64,000 bases of DNA from positions 1 to 64,000 of the forward strand of contig WBMZ01004695.1 in NCBI GenBank assembly GCA_013400975.1, written 5' to 3'. Every line of letters begins with the position of its first letter. Positions within the stretch are counted from its first letter, which is position 1. The stretch comes from Atrichornis clamosus (lineage: Eukaryota; Chordata; Aves; Passeriformes; Menuridae). Under the pieces are notes generated by a model. The model saw only the letters and a program-made list of their open reading frames with translations, was not told the DNA's origin and did no database searches. The position numbers were made by a program, and so were the translations under genes. Positions 12,471-26,000 of the stretch are shown here, one piece after another.

Positions 12471-15400
12471 AGACATGACCACACCTGGTAAGTCTGTCTG
12501 TAACACACGTTCAGCCACAGGTTGGGGAAAACAAGGAGAATGAGGTCTGTATTCCAGAGGAGTGATCCTTGGGGTTCATAATTAAGAAGAAGGAACCTCT
12601 CAAGGCCAGAATTGGTGGGATCCATTGCCCTCGTGCTAGGCAAGTGTTCCTTTGTCACAAAGGGAGGAGCTGTTCATCACTTGTGAACTGCTGTGCCTCA
12701 GCAGCATCTGCTTCTCGTCGTTAGGAGTTTGGGCTGAAGTGTTCATTGCAGTGAGTCTGCACACTCTCACTCTGGAAAGGCTGCGAGTCAGGGCAGTGTG
12801 GAGCCTGCCTCCTTCCTGAACCCCTGAGCCAGGCTTGCAAGTTTGTCAGCAGGCTGGAAATTGAAACCAGAGGAGCACAGCAAGGCCTGAGCTCGTAAAT
12901 CAGCTGATAATGGGTGGATTGTCCTGTGCCTTCCCCCAGGAGGAAAGCAAAATTCCATGGAGGAGCTCCCAGCACCTCGGAGAGCTGTGACACTGGCAGG
13001 CATGGAAACGTGGCCAAGGGATGTGCCATGGGCTGGCCACGGAGGGAAACCAGGATTTGGTTGTACACAATCACTGCTTCTTTTCTTATTACATCATTGC
13101 CAGAATGCCACAGTGAGATTTACCAGCTGTGCTTCCAAGTAACACATTCCCATGAGGAAGAGGGGCACAATCCATGGGGGGATCCATGCTGAGGGCCCCC
13201 TGTGCTCCAGTTGGCTGCTGCTGCCACTGGAGGGAGGCATGAAGTGGACCACGACATCAAGAAAAACAGTTTCCGGGTCATTAACTCAGCCAGGCCAACT
13301 TCTGCTGCCCAATCCTGCTGGGAATCTGGAATAAATGGCTGACGAATTTCCTCTGGATGTACACACTGTCACTGAGAATGGAACTGGAGCTGCGTGCTGA
13401 GATGGAAAGCGATTGGAAATGCAGTAACTTTGGGGCACAGGCTTGAACAGCAGCTGGTCCTGAACTGGAAAGTTGAGTCCTGTGTTCAGAGAACCACCCT
13501 AGAAATGGGTCCCTCAGAGACACGACCCCAGCACGGGACAGGCTGTCTGAGAGCACTGCCCAAGATATTCCAATGTATTGCTGCCTAGGAAGGCTGGACT
13601 CCAGAATGCCATTTCCAGAAGCTGCCATGGAGCTATGGAAGGGCCTAATGACTAAAGCAATTACTTGGATCAAAGCTGTTTATCTGATTTTCTTTTAATG
13701 GCTTGAGTATGGCTAGGAGGAAAGTATGTCAGATATGAAGTATTTAAATATATATTCAAGAGTTGAATGTGCATAGATAAATGTTGCAAAAGTGCCAAAA
13801 CTAGTTACACGCTGAAGAGCTGTCTTTCTAAATAGTATAAGCTCTGAATGTAATTCTTATTAAAAATCAAGTGAACTAGCTCCTAAGAGCCTAAAGTACC
13901 TGCAGGGATGGGGTTATATTCCTGAATCATTGGAGGTTTTCCAAATACAACCTGCCAGATGTAACTTTGGTGCAAAGTAAAGGGCCCATCTCATAATCTG
14001 AGTTAAACAGGCTGAGGTCAAGACGTTCTGTGGAACACGTGCAGCTATGCAGGGGAGCAAAAGCTTCCATCTGTAGCAAAACTGTGATGTAATTGCTCAT
14101 ATTGCTCAATCTTAACCCAGCAGAAATGTCTGATGAATGGGTGGAAGCTGTTTGTCTCCCTTCTCTCCATTTCCACCAATCTGTTTTACCAGATAAAAAC
14201 TAAATATCAAACACACATGTTCCCCCTCTGTATCTGCAGGGCTCTCCCCTGTGTGTGTGGTGGCCCAGTCACCGTTTACACGTGCTGGTGTGAGACACCA
14301 CTTTGACAGAAATGGTCCCACGAGTCAGAACTCCTGTTGGAGTGAGCTGCAGAAAACCTTTCCAGATTCTGCTGTGGATCCTTGTGCTGTGAGTTCTTTC
14401 CACAGACAGGGCTTGTCTGAAGAAAGGATCCCTCTTTGAGGGTGATGTTGTGCTAAAACACCTCTTTTGAGATGAATTCTGAGATCGAGGGCACTGTCTG
14501 TCTCCCTGATTCAAATGATTTTTCTTCTCTAGGAAAATAACCAGATAAATTTTACTTCGTTCTGCCAATAACTGTATAAATAGAATGTTTGCCAAACAAT
14601 TGAACAAAGCTGCTTAAAACTGAAGGGGTTTGAGTGATAAATTTGGAATGTTGATCCAGCACAGTAGACATTGCTACTGAGGTCAGTGTTTTTTGTGAGG
14701 AATGCTGAGAGCAAAGATTAAATACAGTGTGTATTTTCCCAGTGGATTCAACCCTGGGCTGTACCACTTCACTCCTGGTTCACTCAGCCTTCATTACACC
14801 TACCTTTAGAGTAATTAGAGTCAGGATGTTATCACCTCTCAGGAGTTTCATTCATTTAATGGCCTGGATTCTTTAGATGTCCAATGCTGCGAGTGAGTGC
14901 CAAGGTCTAGACATTTCCAGCCTGTTCCACAGTGCATTGAAATCACAAAATCTTCAGTGGTTCAGGCTAGAGCAGCCCTGAGACTTTTTTCAGAATGTCT
15001 GAGTATTGTAAAACAGTGGCAATCTGATTTTTCTTTATTTATCAGTGTGATTAAATGCCATTGTCTGCTGCAAGTGTTTTTGGATACTTCCCATCATCAG
15101 CATTCAGAAGGGTCAGTTAATTCCATTGTCCCTAAGCCTTGAAGTGAAAAAGAAGAAAAATAATTGTGATTACATCAGTGTGATGGTAGACAAACATAGT
15201 CCAGTTTGCAAAATCCGTCTTAAATTTGACTTATGCTAGGAATTTTCTGGTGCAGTTATGCTAGGGCTGTCTTTTCACCCATGAAGTGTTTGCAGTATAT
15301 ATTTCTTTCAGCTAAAACCCTGATACTGAAGCAGTTGTAGCAGCAAAACAGTTATTCTGGTGGAATTTGTAATGAATTTAGGGAAGTGGAATAAAAACTT

Positions 15401-18400
15401 AGCACTTTTGACTGAAATTTTTTTTTTGTAACAGCCAATGATTCATTGGAATCACAGCTCATTTCTAAAGTCCAGAGAATGTCTCTAAAGGCCCTAAATG
15501 TTCATGTACTGAATCACTGCTGATTTTGGTTGTTTATAGTGAAAACTGAGTTTCAGTAGAGATGGTGTAGAACCAGTCGAGATTAATGGCACCTTTGTTT
15601 GGCTGTCCTGAAGTGAATTTATAAAACCATGCAATAAAGGATGTAGATTCCAGGTGGCAGCTCTGCAGTAAACTTATGTGCTCTGCTGTGCACAAATCCA
15701 CCAAGGGGACTCTCCTGATAGGCACAAATCCAAGCCACATATCTTAGGATGAAGGCTGCAGTCCCTCCAACAAAGTGCTGAGCTCAGCAGATGCTGAATT
15801 CAGTATTATGTTGTGATAATACACAATGAAATCAACTCTATTTGGTTCCCACAACTAGAAGATAAAACATCTCGCCTCTTGTCTTTCCAAGTAAAGGGGG
15901 TGTGATACTTATGAATAACATTATGTATAAAAATAACAAGAGTCTAGAAGTGTAAGGAGAAGGTTGGCATCAGGCAGTGTAAGACAAATTGCCATGATCA
16001 CAAAATGTATCCACACTCACAAACACGACCCTCGGACACTGGGGTCATGAACAAGTGATGTCTGTCAGTAACTGTGGCTATTTGCTGCACTGACGGATAC
16101 TTTGCTTGGTTTCAGGCTGGCTTCTGTTGTGTCGGGCCAGTGAGCAGCAGGTACTGCCCCACAGGTGAGGTGTGGAGCCCTGTCCAGGCTGCCAGGGCCG
16201 TGTGTGCCCACAAATATCTGGGGAAGCAGAACCTGGTTCAGTCTCTGCAGACACACAGAAAGCGTGTGTCCCCTACCCCACTGCCCACTCACAGCTGGAA
16301 CATCACACACCCTAGGGAAACAGGAATTCTTCACTCTGGCAAGAGTTCACCAGGTTCAAGAGAGCCTCTTGGACATACTAACACAAAAACAGAGCTACTA
16401 ATTTAAAGCACAAAACACCAGCAAAAATATTTTGCAAGAAGTCAGTGAGTCACATTTTCCTCATAAAATTGTTGAAACCATTGTGCCCAGAAACAATTAA
16501 AGATGTGACTAGGCCTGGAAAAGTTTAGCCATAAACACAAACAGACACCATTTTTTTGTTTGTAGAAGGTGAAGGTCATTTGGCTTGAGGAACATCCTCA
16601 GACTCCCAGGAGGGAGCAGGACATGCAGTTGGTGTGTCCCTGTGCCTGGACACCTGGTAACACCAAAGGTTAAACACCAGCAGTCTCTTGTGACAAATGG
16701 ACCATTGGAATGGGCAAGCAAACCTACTCCTTTAATGTGAAAATTGCTTTTTGACTTACATTAAAGGTACGGTTGTGAGACCTGAGGCCTCAGTCGCACA
16801 AGCCGCACGTATGAAAGCCTTTGAGTCGGGGATGGCACCCTGGCAGTGGGGGTGTGCTTAAGGCTCACAAGCTTTCTAAGACTTTTTCAAGGCTCCATGG
16901 TTTTTCCAGTAGTTTGGTGTTTCAGTTGCCCCTGGCAATAGACTCCTTCATTTTGGCCTGATGTTTTTGTGCTCTACATCTGCATCCCCTGGCTAACTAC
17001 TGTGCCTTGGGGGAAGAGTGAAAGCGAGGAAGCTCCTCTGCTCCCCAGCCATCATCCCTGCATTTCTGAGGTGTGGAGACACTGGCCTGCACAGCCGAGG
17101 TCACAGGTTGGAAGACAGATTTGAACTGAGCTCTGTCGGGGGTCCTTATCAGATTTATTTCTACCTTAAAGGGAGAGTAGAATTTGAGATGTGTCCAGAT
17201 GCTTCTCACGGGCACTCGTGTAGCTCAGCACTTTTACACAGACACTCCAGCTAGCAAAACCCTCTGTTTAAACAACTGCATTTACAAATAAAATGTTCTC
17301 TTGACACCCAACTTACGGTGTTCTGCTCAGAGGTGTGAAATGAGCCATAAGATTCCTAGGGCACTACAAGAAATAAACGTGCAAGTGTGAACCAAGAGGT
17401 ATTTGTCAACACTATTTGGAAGTAAGATAACCCCTTTAATGGTGCTTTCCTCCCATTATTTAAATTCTCTTCATTCTTAGGGAACTGGGAAAATGTGCCT
17501 GTGAGTTGTTTTTGAGAGTAGCTACACATTAGAGCAGAAGAGGACATGGTCAGTGGCCCCGGGGACTGAGCTCTGAGCAGTTACAAAAAGCAAATGACCC
17601 AAAGGAGCTGAAATGTTTTGGGCCATGCCCAAGTGAGGGCCAAGGCATCTCCAACTTCTACTGATTTGCAACAGTGCATCTTTTGGAAGTCCAGAACTGT
17701 ATTTGATTTATAAACACACATACGGCAACAGAATCAAATCTAGGCAATTTTCACTCAATGGGTTTTGGGGGTCTGTACCTTTCCAACGTTGTCCTTCACA
17801 TCTAGAGCTCAGTGCCATAGATTTTACTTCAGGACTCCGCTCATCATTTTCCACTTTCTGTTCCCTGCCAAGGGCCTGCCTGGTTTTGTTTGTTCCATAT
17901 CTATGAGCTCCAAAGACTTTCAGTCTCATGCTATGCAGTTTTTAGGAGTCCTGTAAAATCAGACCAGCTGTTCCTGCACTTTCTTCCTCCCTTCTACCCA
18001 TGAACTAAGTTTCCCAGGTTAAAGAGCTGAAAAATAGATCCTGGGAATCTGGCTTAGCCTTGCTGAGGGCTGTGGTCAATAACCACGAGGCTATTCCTTT
18101 TATTTCTTCCTTTAACAGCTTGTTATGCAATTACATTTTTCAGTAAGTTGCATGCTTTTTTCAGGCTAATGATCCTTTTGATGGGGTGACAGTTCACAGA
18201 CTTACAAACATCTGAAAACTAGAGGAAAGAATGGAAAATATTTTGAAACTTCAGCTGTGATGTGATGCAAGTACAGGGTCTGATTAAGGGTGTTAAGGTG
18301 GATCTTTTCAAAGCAGGAGAACCTAAGTGTTGTATGGTTTGAGTAAAAGGTGATTAAGAGGCACCTGGATTTTCCATTAACAGATTTCTGTGGATGCTGC

Positions 18401-19877
18401 TGAGGCAGTGGAGTCACGTGGACTTCAATGCTCTGGGAGGTGAAATACCTGGCCACGCTCAGCACCTCTCTGACAAACCAGTGAGCTTGCACAGCAGGTG
18501 TCTGTTTGGCTGGGATTTATCATCTTCAAATCTTGTTCTAAAATGTTCTGCCTGTTGTTCCCAGGTGTATCCATGGGCTTGGCCCAGCCCAGAGAACAGG
18601 CAAAGACAGGGGCGTTTAGAGCTCAGCCCAGGGAATTGAGCGGCTTCTGAAAAGTCAGTCTCACTGCAGGATCTCTGCTCCTGGAAATCCAGGGCAGCTT
18701 GGGGTCCTGCTTTGGTCGATGATGGTAGCTGAAACAGTAATTCCTTGTACTTGTAGACTAGCCCAGATTAGCCAAACGCTCTCAAATCCCCTTCCTCTTC
18801 AGAAATGTATTGAACCATTCAGTTCTTCACAGGCAGGGAGGAGCTCGCTCTCCCAGTTAGTGGCAGTCAGGAAAAGTCTTACACTGACACTTCTGGGCCT
18901 CTTGTGTGACTGCTGGTAGCCACGCTAGAGGCATAACGGCAGGCCCGAGGGCTGAGGGCAGATGTTCCTTGCCAGCACCCCCTCTGATGGATGGAGAGCT
19001 GTTCTTCAGAGCACGTTCTGTAACGTGGGACAAACTTGTGCATGGAGCAGGCAGAGCTCTCTTGCAGTTTGTGCTTCTCTCTACAAACACATACTCCAGC
19101 TTTTTGTTATATTCAGATTTACTCATTTGTGCTGTTTACATTACACCAGCTTGAAGGGGGAAGGAAGGGAATTTTTCTGTATATGAACTGTCTGGGTGAT
19201 TTTCTACAGCTGCTTTGAAGGATATGTCTGTTACTTACATTGGGACTTGGATCCTAAGGCATATGGCAGAGAACACAATTCTCCAAAAAGCAAAAGAGTT
19301 TGACTGATGGAAAACAAGAGAGCAATCCAAGAGAAACCCTGCCAGAGGAGGAGCATGAACCTGAAATTTACTGCTGAAACCAGACTTCTGCCTTGGGCTT
19401 AAGCACCACACTCAGCCAGTTCTACCATTGACTGCAGTGGGGCTCTGCACACATGCAAGGAACTGCTTTTTGGCCCTGACTAAGTCTGGAACTTAAGTAT
19501 TGTTCTGGCATCCATTCTGATTTGGAAATGCACAGGTTGGCCTGGACTCCTGAAGCAGTGGGACAATTACAGGGTTTTTAAAGAGTCAGAAATGTAGAGA
19601 GCTCTGAATTGAGGCCATGCTGGCTTTTGTACGGTGATTTGTAAAATCCATCAGAAATAGAAGAGGGCATGAGAGATTTCACTTTAGACTATTTAATCCC
19701 TTATTAATTATGCTGTGGATGGCAACAGAGGAAACGTGAATTGCAGACGAGTCCTTTTTTCCAATTTATTCTACTGTGTGTTGTTTTGACTTTCCACTTC
19801 CATGCAGCTCACCACTTGCAGCAGCACAAGGACTGCCAAGAAGGTTTTGACTCATCTGTTTTTCTGTTTTATTCCAG

Positions 19878-19905
19878 AAGCCCACAGACTCCCTGAGTGG
19901 GAGCC
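19878..19905 (+). other. RIPOR3: RIPOR3 5'UTR part of exon 2
   Basis: The exon opens after the acceptor TTTTATTCCAG and has 28 untranslated bases before the ATG at 19906. The in-frame TGA at 19894-19896 rules out an N-terminal extension through this exon. Confidence 0.8.
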
Positions 19906-20006
19906 ATGTCGGTCAAACTCACGTTTGTGTCTCCTGGGGATGGGGCTGGGATCAGCAGGAGCTGCTCCTTCACTGGGTTCAGCACTGTGCAGAGCAGGAA
20001 GCTGGC
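19906..20006 (+). CDS. RIPOR3: RIPOR3 coding exon 2 (residues 1-34)
   Basis: Encodes the N-terminus starting [12 protein letters not shown], close to the human MSVRLRFLSPGD. Residues 18-22 read RSCSF, a basic-Ser-x-Ser pattern at the position of the RIPOR2 Ser21 14-3-3 site (from memory). The donor is GTAAGT, and codon 34 is split 2+1. Confidence 0.93.
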
Positions 20007-23000
20007 GTAAGTAACACCCAAACCCGAGCACCCGAGCCTCGGGGCAGCGGGCTCTGGGAGCAGCAGCTTCGTGCGGGTGTTGGTCCTCAAACAGCATCAG
20101 GCACTCCTGAGTGTTGGCACCTCAGCTGCACTTCCCAGCAGGCTGTCCCGCTGCTGTACACGCCGCAGGGACAGCTGGCTCACAGAGGGGTGTTCCAGGC
20201 CGTGAAATCTCCATTTCTCCTGGAAAAACGAAGGGCTGCAGCCCTTCCTGCTGACAGCCAAATAGTAACTGCTGGGTTCTGGGTAAACCTTCTGGGTAGC
20301 TGTGGCAATTAAAAATCTCCTAGACCTTGAAAAAGTGGGGAATACTAATGGAGAATCCTGGCAAAAGGTGTAGCTGGACCTGAGTTAAATCCTCCTGGAG
20401 TTACTGAAGCAGAGCAGCACTACAGGAGAGGAAGGGCTGTGCTCTGGCAGTGCCAAGTGAGGGGAAGGGAGGAATCAAAGGGGCCCAAAGGCCAATTCCC
20501 TGCCCTCAGGACCAGCCCAGGGTCCAGCCAAGGCTGCACAACAGCCTGTCACTCTTCAGCTGGGCTCTGTAACTGCTGAACCACCCTGCACTGATGTTCC
20601 CACTGTGCTTTTCATAACTCATTGGGCAGCATTATTGGGTTGCTCTGTGTAGCAACTGCAGCTTTTCCACCAGAAATGCTCTTGTGCTTTTTCTGAATTC
20701 AGCAATCCCTGTAAAGCCTGTCGAGTGCTTTTAGCAGATATGATCTATAAATGGAAAATTAATGTGATCCCTGGCTGCCAATGCATGCTGGAGCAATAAC
20801 AAAGTGAATCATTTAGCAGCACCATACAGAAGTACTGGGAACTGTGCCTCTGGGGGTATTGTACTCAAAAAATCCTGCTGTGTGTCAGTAAAATACCTGA
20901 CTCAGGTAATGAAATACCTTTTCAAAGAACCAAATGGCTGAATTAAACTTTTAGTTAAACACAGCATGATAAAGTATGAGCGAAAAATGAAATCCCAGTA
21001 TTATTTGATGCAATGAAGAAGTCTTCAGTTTGAATAAATTAATTTGTTGGTGAAACTGAAAATGAATACTACCCCTAGCAAAGACCAGGTTTCTAAAACC
21101 ACTGCAATCACTAAGATCTGGAGGAAAACTCTGTCCAATTGTATAAACAGACTTGAGCTGAAGCCCAGAGTGGGAGTTCCAGCAGGCAAAGGATCTACCA
21201 GGAGCAGTGTTGAGCAGCTGTTTCTCCACCAGGCCCAACCCAGCAGAGTCCCAGTGCTCCAGACAGAGGAGTTCATACCTCCCTTAAGGTTATCCTCTTC
21301 CTTCTGGCTGCAAAGGCTTCCTGACCAAGTGCCTCTCTTTATGCATTTTTATGATGTTTTTTGTGATTGAAGTGTTTAGACAGACACTTTTGTTCAGGAA
21401 TCACTGCAATAAAGGAGATTTTTGTGCTAGACACTCAGTCACAGCCCAGTGAACATGAGAGTCTTCCCTGGCATGGACAAGAAATTTTTTAATCACCCTT
21501 TCCTAACTTACCTCTCCCTCAGGCACTGGTGCAAAGCACAGCAGGAGCTTGCAGGGGCCCTGTGCAAGGTCTGTCCCAGGGATGACACACAAATCAGGCC
21601 CACATGGACATTCTGCAGCAGATGCTAAATATACTTTTGCTTTTCTTTAGCAACTTCCTTCTGAGTCTCTCAGTCAGACACAGATTTCGTATTTCCCCAC
21701 AATGGTCTCCACAGGAAGTAAATTTTGTTACTGTTACCTATAGAGTGGGAAATCTGATACTTAAATGATCACGTTCACAAGGGAAGGCAGCAACAGAGCA
21801 TCCAGCCTTGAGCTGCCCCTGTCAGCTACTGAACTTTCGTGTGAAGTGCATGAAAATGGGGCTCTGAACATCACTGCTCCTGTGGGCTCCAGCAGTCAGT
21901 AGGAGATGCTGAGGAAAGGGGCAGTGGGAAGCCCCAGTCTGTCTGTAGGCAGCATTTAGATGCTGTTCTTCCAACTGAAGGGAAATAATTTCCTGAATTT
22001 AGGATGTGCAGTCCGAAAATCGGAAGGGAAATTCCAAAATGAAAGAAAACCCAGGAGTAATTTGTGCTTTTTAATTTCAAAATAAAGTAATCTTGTCTCT
22101 TCTACATGGTATCTGGCTAATTAGAGTGCTCTGAAGCATGGAATTAGCTGCTATTTCTTCTTAGCATGAAAGAATTTTAAGCAATGAGCCTTCTAGGAGA
22201 CTCTTTCAACTGCTCTTATTGGCTAGACTGTCCCTCCTGGTGTTATTCCTGTTGAAAGTCTCTCACTTTGCATGGAATACGCAAAGATACATTATCATAA
22301 TAAAGAAAAGTAATATTAATGTAAGTTTCTAATTTAACAGTTATGTTCCTTGTTATAGGTAACCTGAGCTCCAAATGGTTTGGTTAATTAATACTTTACA
22401 TTAAGGCATCATAAAAAACTAAGATAATCAGTGGTGTGAGGAAATCAAGTATCCAGTAATGTTTGGCAACACCTGATTTATCAGATTTTTTGCAGAACAT
22501 ATGTTAAAAGATGGAGTTAAGTGGAAATTTAGGACAAGGATAATTAAAATAGTTACTCAAGGGCTTCTATAATAGGACCAGGGACAGCTCTCAGGTGTGT
22601 TGGGTCTGGGCTTTAATCACAAGCACAATAATCTCCTTAGGCCTCCAGTTACATGCCTGGAACTCAAATCAGCCAGTGGTTAACTCTTAAGGCTGATGAA
22701 GTTCATCATTTCTCCAGGTGACTTGAATTTAGAATAGAAATTGTAGAGAGGGTGCAAAGCTTTTCAGAGAGCAACTGGCTGGTTTGGCTTGCTTTGGTAG
22801 AGGGGGAAACTTCTTTAAATAATGTTATTTTAGAGGCTTTACTTACAGGGATTATTAACAAACCTATATAAAAATAGCCAAGACTTAGAGGAGCGTATAG
22901 AGGTAAACCAGGCAGGAATTACTTGCAGAGAGCTTATTTTCTGCTTTAAAAATGTATATAACTAATGGTACAGGGTGTTCTAACTTGTGAGGTTGGCTCA

Positions 23001-26000
23001 AAAAATTCTGTGTGGGGGACTTCTGTTAGAAACACTCTTTAATTTTGACTTTGCTGTGGCTTTTAAAAGTAACTGAGGTGTGAGATGTTGAAAAAAATCT
23101 TGATAATTATATCTCGTATGCAATCTGGGCCTTAGTTTGCTTTTCAAAACCGTGCTAGGCCCTGAGCCATCACTTACAAGGATGGTGAGTGCAGGCAGAG
23201 AAGTAGCAGTTTCTGAAGGCTCCTTGGGTGAGCTGTGTCAGTCAGACCCTGAGCTGATGGAAGGTTTGCTGCCCTGCTCCCCCCCTGTGTGTTTGCTGCC
23301 CGGTCCTTTTGAGTACATGTGCGTGGGATTGGATAGAACTTGTAGCCTGTTTTGTGGTCAGGGGTCTCTCCACTCCCAAGTGATGAATTTTGCATCTTCC
23401 CCCTATTTCTGTTCTCTTTCCACAGCAAGTCCCTCAGCAGAAGTTCAATGAGATCAAGGATGTCACTGAAGCCCCCCAAGGCTTATAATTCCCTGCAGAA
23501 GGGGGCACTCATCTGGGACCCAAAGCCACTGCAGGTGAAGAAAATTTTTGAAGCTTTGAAGAAAGGACTTAAGTAAGGACTTTTTAAATATTGTAATTCG
23601 CCTTACCTAGTTCTGCTGCTTAAGTCTGTGTGTCCCTGTGCTCTGTCTCCATGTGGCATCTCTAAAACGTGTGGTGACTTCCCCAGACACTGACTTGGGA
23701 CCTTGTAAAACAAGTTTCCTTCACTCTCAGTCTGCTTGCAAGCCAAGTGCTCTGATGTTTGTTTGTTCCTAGTTTATTGCTATCAAATGTCAGTGACAGG
23801 CAAACCCTGTGGGAGATTGTCCACCCTCTGGAGAAAGGAGGCTGTTAGAGCGTGCAGGGTGGCAGGGTGGGGATGGGACAGCCGGACCTGGGGAGTGATT
23901 GGCAACAAGATTCTGGAGAGGGAGCTGTGTGGGTCTGCTTTGACTCAAAAAGTTGACTTAAAATCGAGTCTGAAAATGAGGGTGTGCCCTGCAAAGACAG
24001 AGTGGGGAGGCTGGTTCATCAACCATTTCCATTCTGCCTGTGCTAATTGGTGAACACTGACAGACATAGCTGTTCTAGGAGGGGTGGGGGTGTCAGGATG
24101 GGGTTTTGTCTGTTCCTTTATTTTTTCCTCCCTCTTTTAATGGAATTAAACTCTGGAGTTCAGAAGTACTCTGTGATCTCTGGGTGCCTTGTAAGGGAAA
24201 GGTCTAAGCAGGCACACCTGAAAACCTCTGCTTTTTAATTTTCCAGAACATTCTGAGTCTATTATCACAGAACTTCATTTACACCCTGCAGCCCCAATCA
24301 GAAGACAAAACACCTTTCCCTGGGTTTGTAAACCCTGTAGCTCTTTCTGCTGGCATCCTACTCACAGTTCCTGCATGTGTGTTACTGCTGTCCTCCAGAT
24401 TTTGCTACTGTTTTAATTTTGGTCACAGTTTGTTTTCTTAAGCAAAGAACATAAAATGCACTGTAGTAATGCATAATAAAGTCAGATGTGTCACGTTTTT
24501 AGCCTAATAAAACACTATGAAGTCTTAGCCCTAAAAATATCCACCAATGTCTTATTAGAGGATTTAGATTTAAAAGAAACAAGGAAACCAAATGTTTTTG
24601 CAGAGTTTAGAATTCATCTGAGCTTAGGGAGGAGAAACTATAAAGTGGATCAGAATTTGTTCCCAGCTTTGCAGGGAGTGCCATGTGATCAGCTCCTGCC
24701 AAAACTGAGTAGCTAACTAATTGAGTGAAGTAACCTCCAGAAAACATCTGTATCAAATAGCAGTGCAAGGTCCAAACTTTAAGTAAATGCAGACTAAGTC
24801 CACTTGGTGCTGGAGTGACTTGAATTTTTAGTACAGAACATATTTTACGTGCCTGTTTCTTTATAGCTACAGAAAATACTCTTTGTTCTGTTAACTGTCT
24901 GGGTACCATTCCATCAAGCTGACAATTCTAAATACTTAATGTAAAAGTGATGAAGCTTTTCTGAAAGGTAAGTGAACACTTCTCTGCCACCTTGGCTGCT
25001 TCTGCATGGAGCTGTTATTGGGCAGGTGTTAAGAGCAGGCAGCTGATGCTGGACACATGGGATGTCTTGGGGAAACTGCTTTTGGCACAGTAAGAAACTG
25101 AAATGCACCAAAGCACATGTGAAGAAGTGCAGCTGTCTAAAATGAAGTTATTTTGACTGCTCAGAGACTGTGTCTCATGATGTAGTATTTACCAGGTGAT
25201 TCTTGTTCCCTTTTAAACTTTAGAGGAAAAAGTTACCTAAGTGTGCACTGTATTAAAAGCAAAGTTGGAAGAAGATGGTCTCAGCAGAAAAGGTTTAAGG
25301 CCCTGTGGAAACTCCTAAGGCACAGGCCATGCCTGCAAGCAACTCCACAGGAGCCAACTGGCACCAAGTGCTTCACACCTTGCAAAAGAGTTCTCATTCT
25401 GGAAAAAGTCATAGTTGCATTCAGAAACTGCCTTAAGATGGTCTTCAGCTCTGTTTGCTAAAACACTGGGTGGCTTCTGCCCTGCCTTCCCGTGCAGCAC
25501 TCCTGTCAGCCTGGGGTTGTAGTGCAAGTGTTTGGTGTTGCAGGTCTTTGGCTTTCTAAGGTGGACTTGGTTGATGAGTTCTTCCTCCTCAGGAGCTATA
25601 AGAAGAGACTTTCTCACGAAATGAACCGTTCTCCTGACCAGGAAAGGTTCAGTTAGGAATAGTTAGAGAAATCTGAGGAGATCTGTGGGCTGGGTTTACG
25701 TGTGTGTTAGGACTTAGTATCTTCCTCCTGCATCCCTCCCTTCCTCTTGCCTTTACTAGTACTTCCAGCTCTACTGTCCTGTTTTGTTGCACCTCACGTT
25801 GCCAAAACAAAGCCCATCTTTCATTTGAATGATGCGTTTTAGATGAAAGGAAACAAGAAGCAGTGCATGTTTGAGTGCAGTGTGTGCACATGTGGGTACC
25901 TCATGCAGCAGTGCTGGTCTTCCTGAATTGCACTGCAGCATTCCACATCTTACAGGAGGAAAACGGATTTAGGAGGATTCCTGATGTAGAGCATCTTTAA

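Larger units (their letters stand above)
32..19877 (+). other. RIPOR3: RIPOR3 intron 1 (19.8 kb)
   Basis: This is the long first intron, from donor GTAGGA at 32 to the acceptor ending TTTTATTCCAG at 19877. It is mostly unique AT-rich sequence. I recognise the minisatellite at 146-268, an antisense U2 snRNA scrap at 2016-2038, CR1 pieces at 2770-2988 and 7480-7545, and a short GGAT repeat at 12457-12470. Open frames inside it (for example 191 codons at 6838-7413) match no family I know and have no splice logic. Enhancers are likely in an intron this size, but none can be called without comparative or chromatin data. Confidence 0.6.

Noticed and set aside
19894..19908. Upstream extension of the RIPOR3 start codon
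   Set aside because: An in-frame TGA at 19894-19896 closes the frame, and MSVKL matches the human N-terminus.
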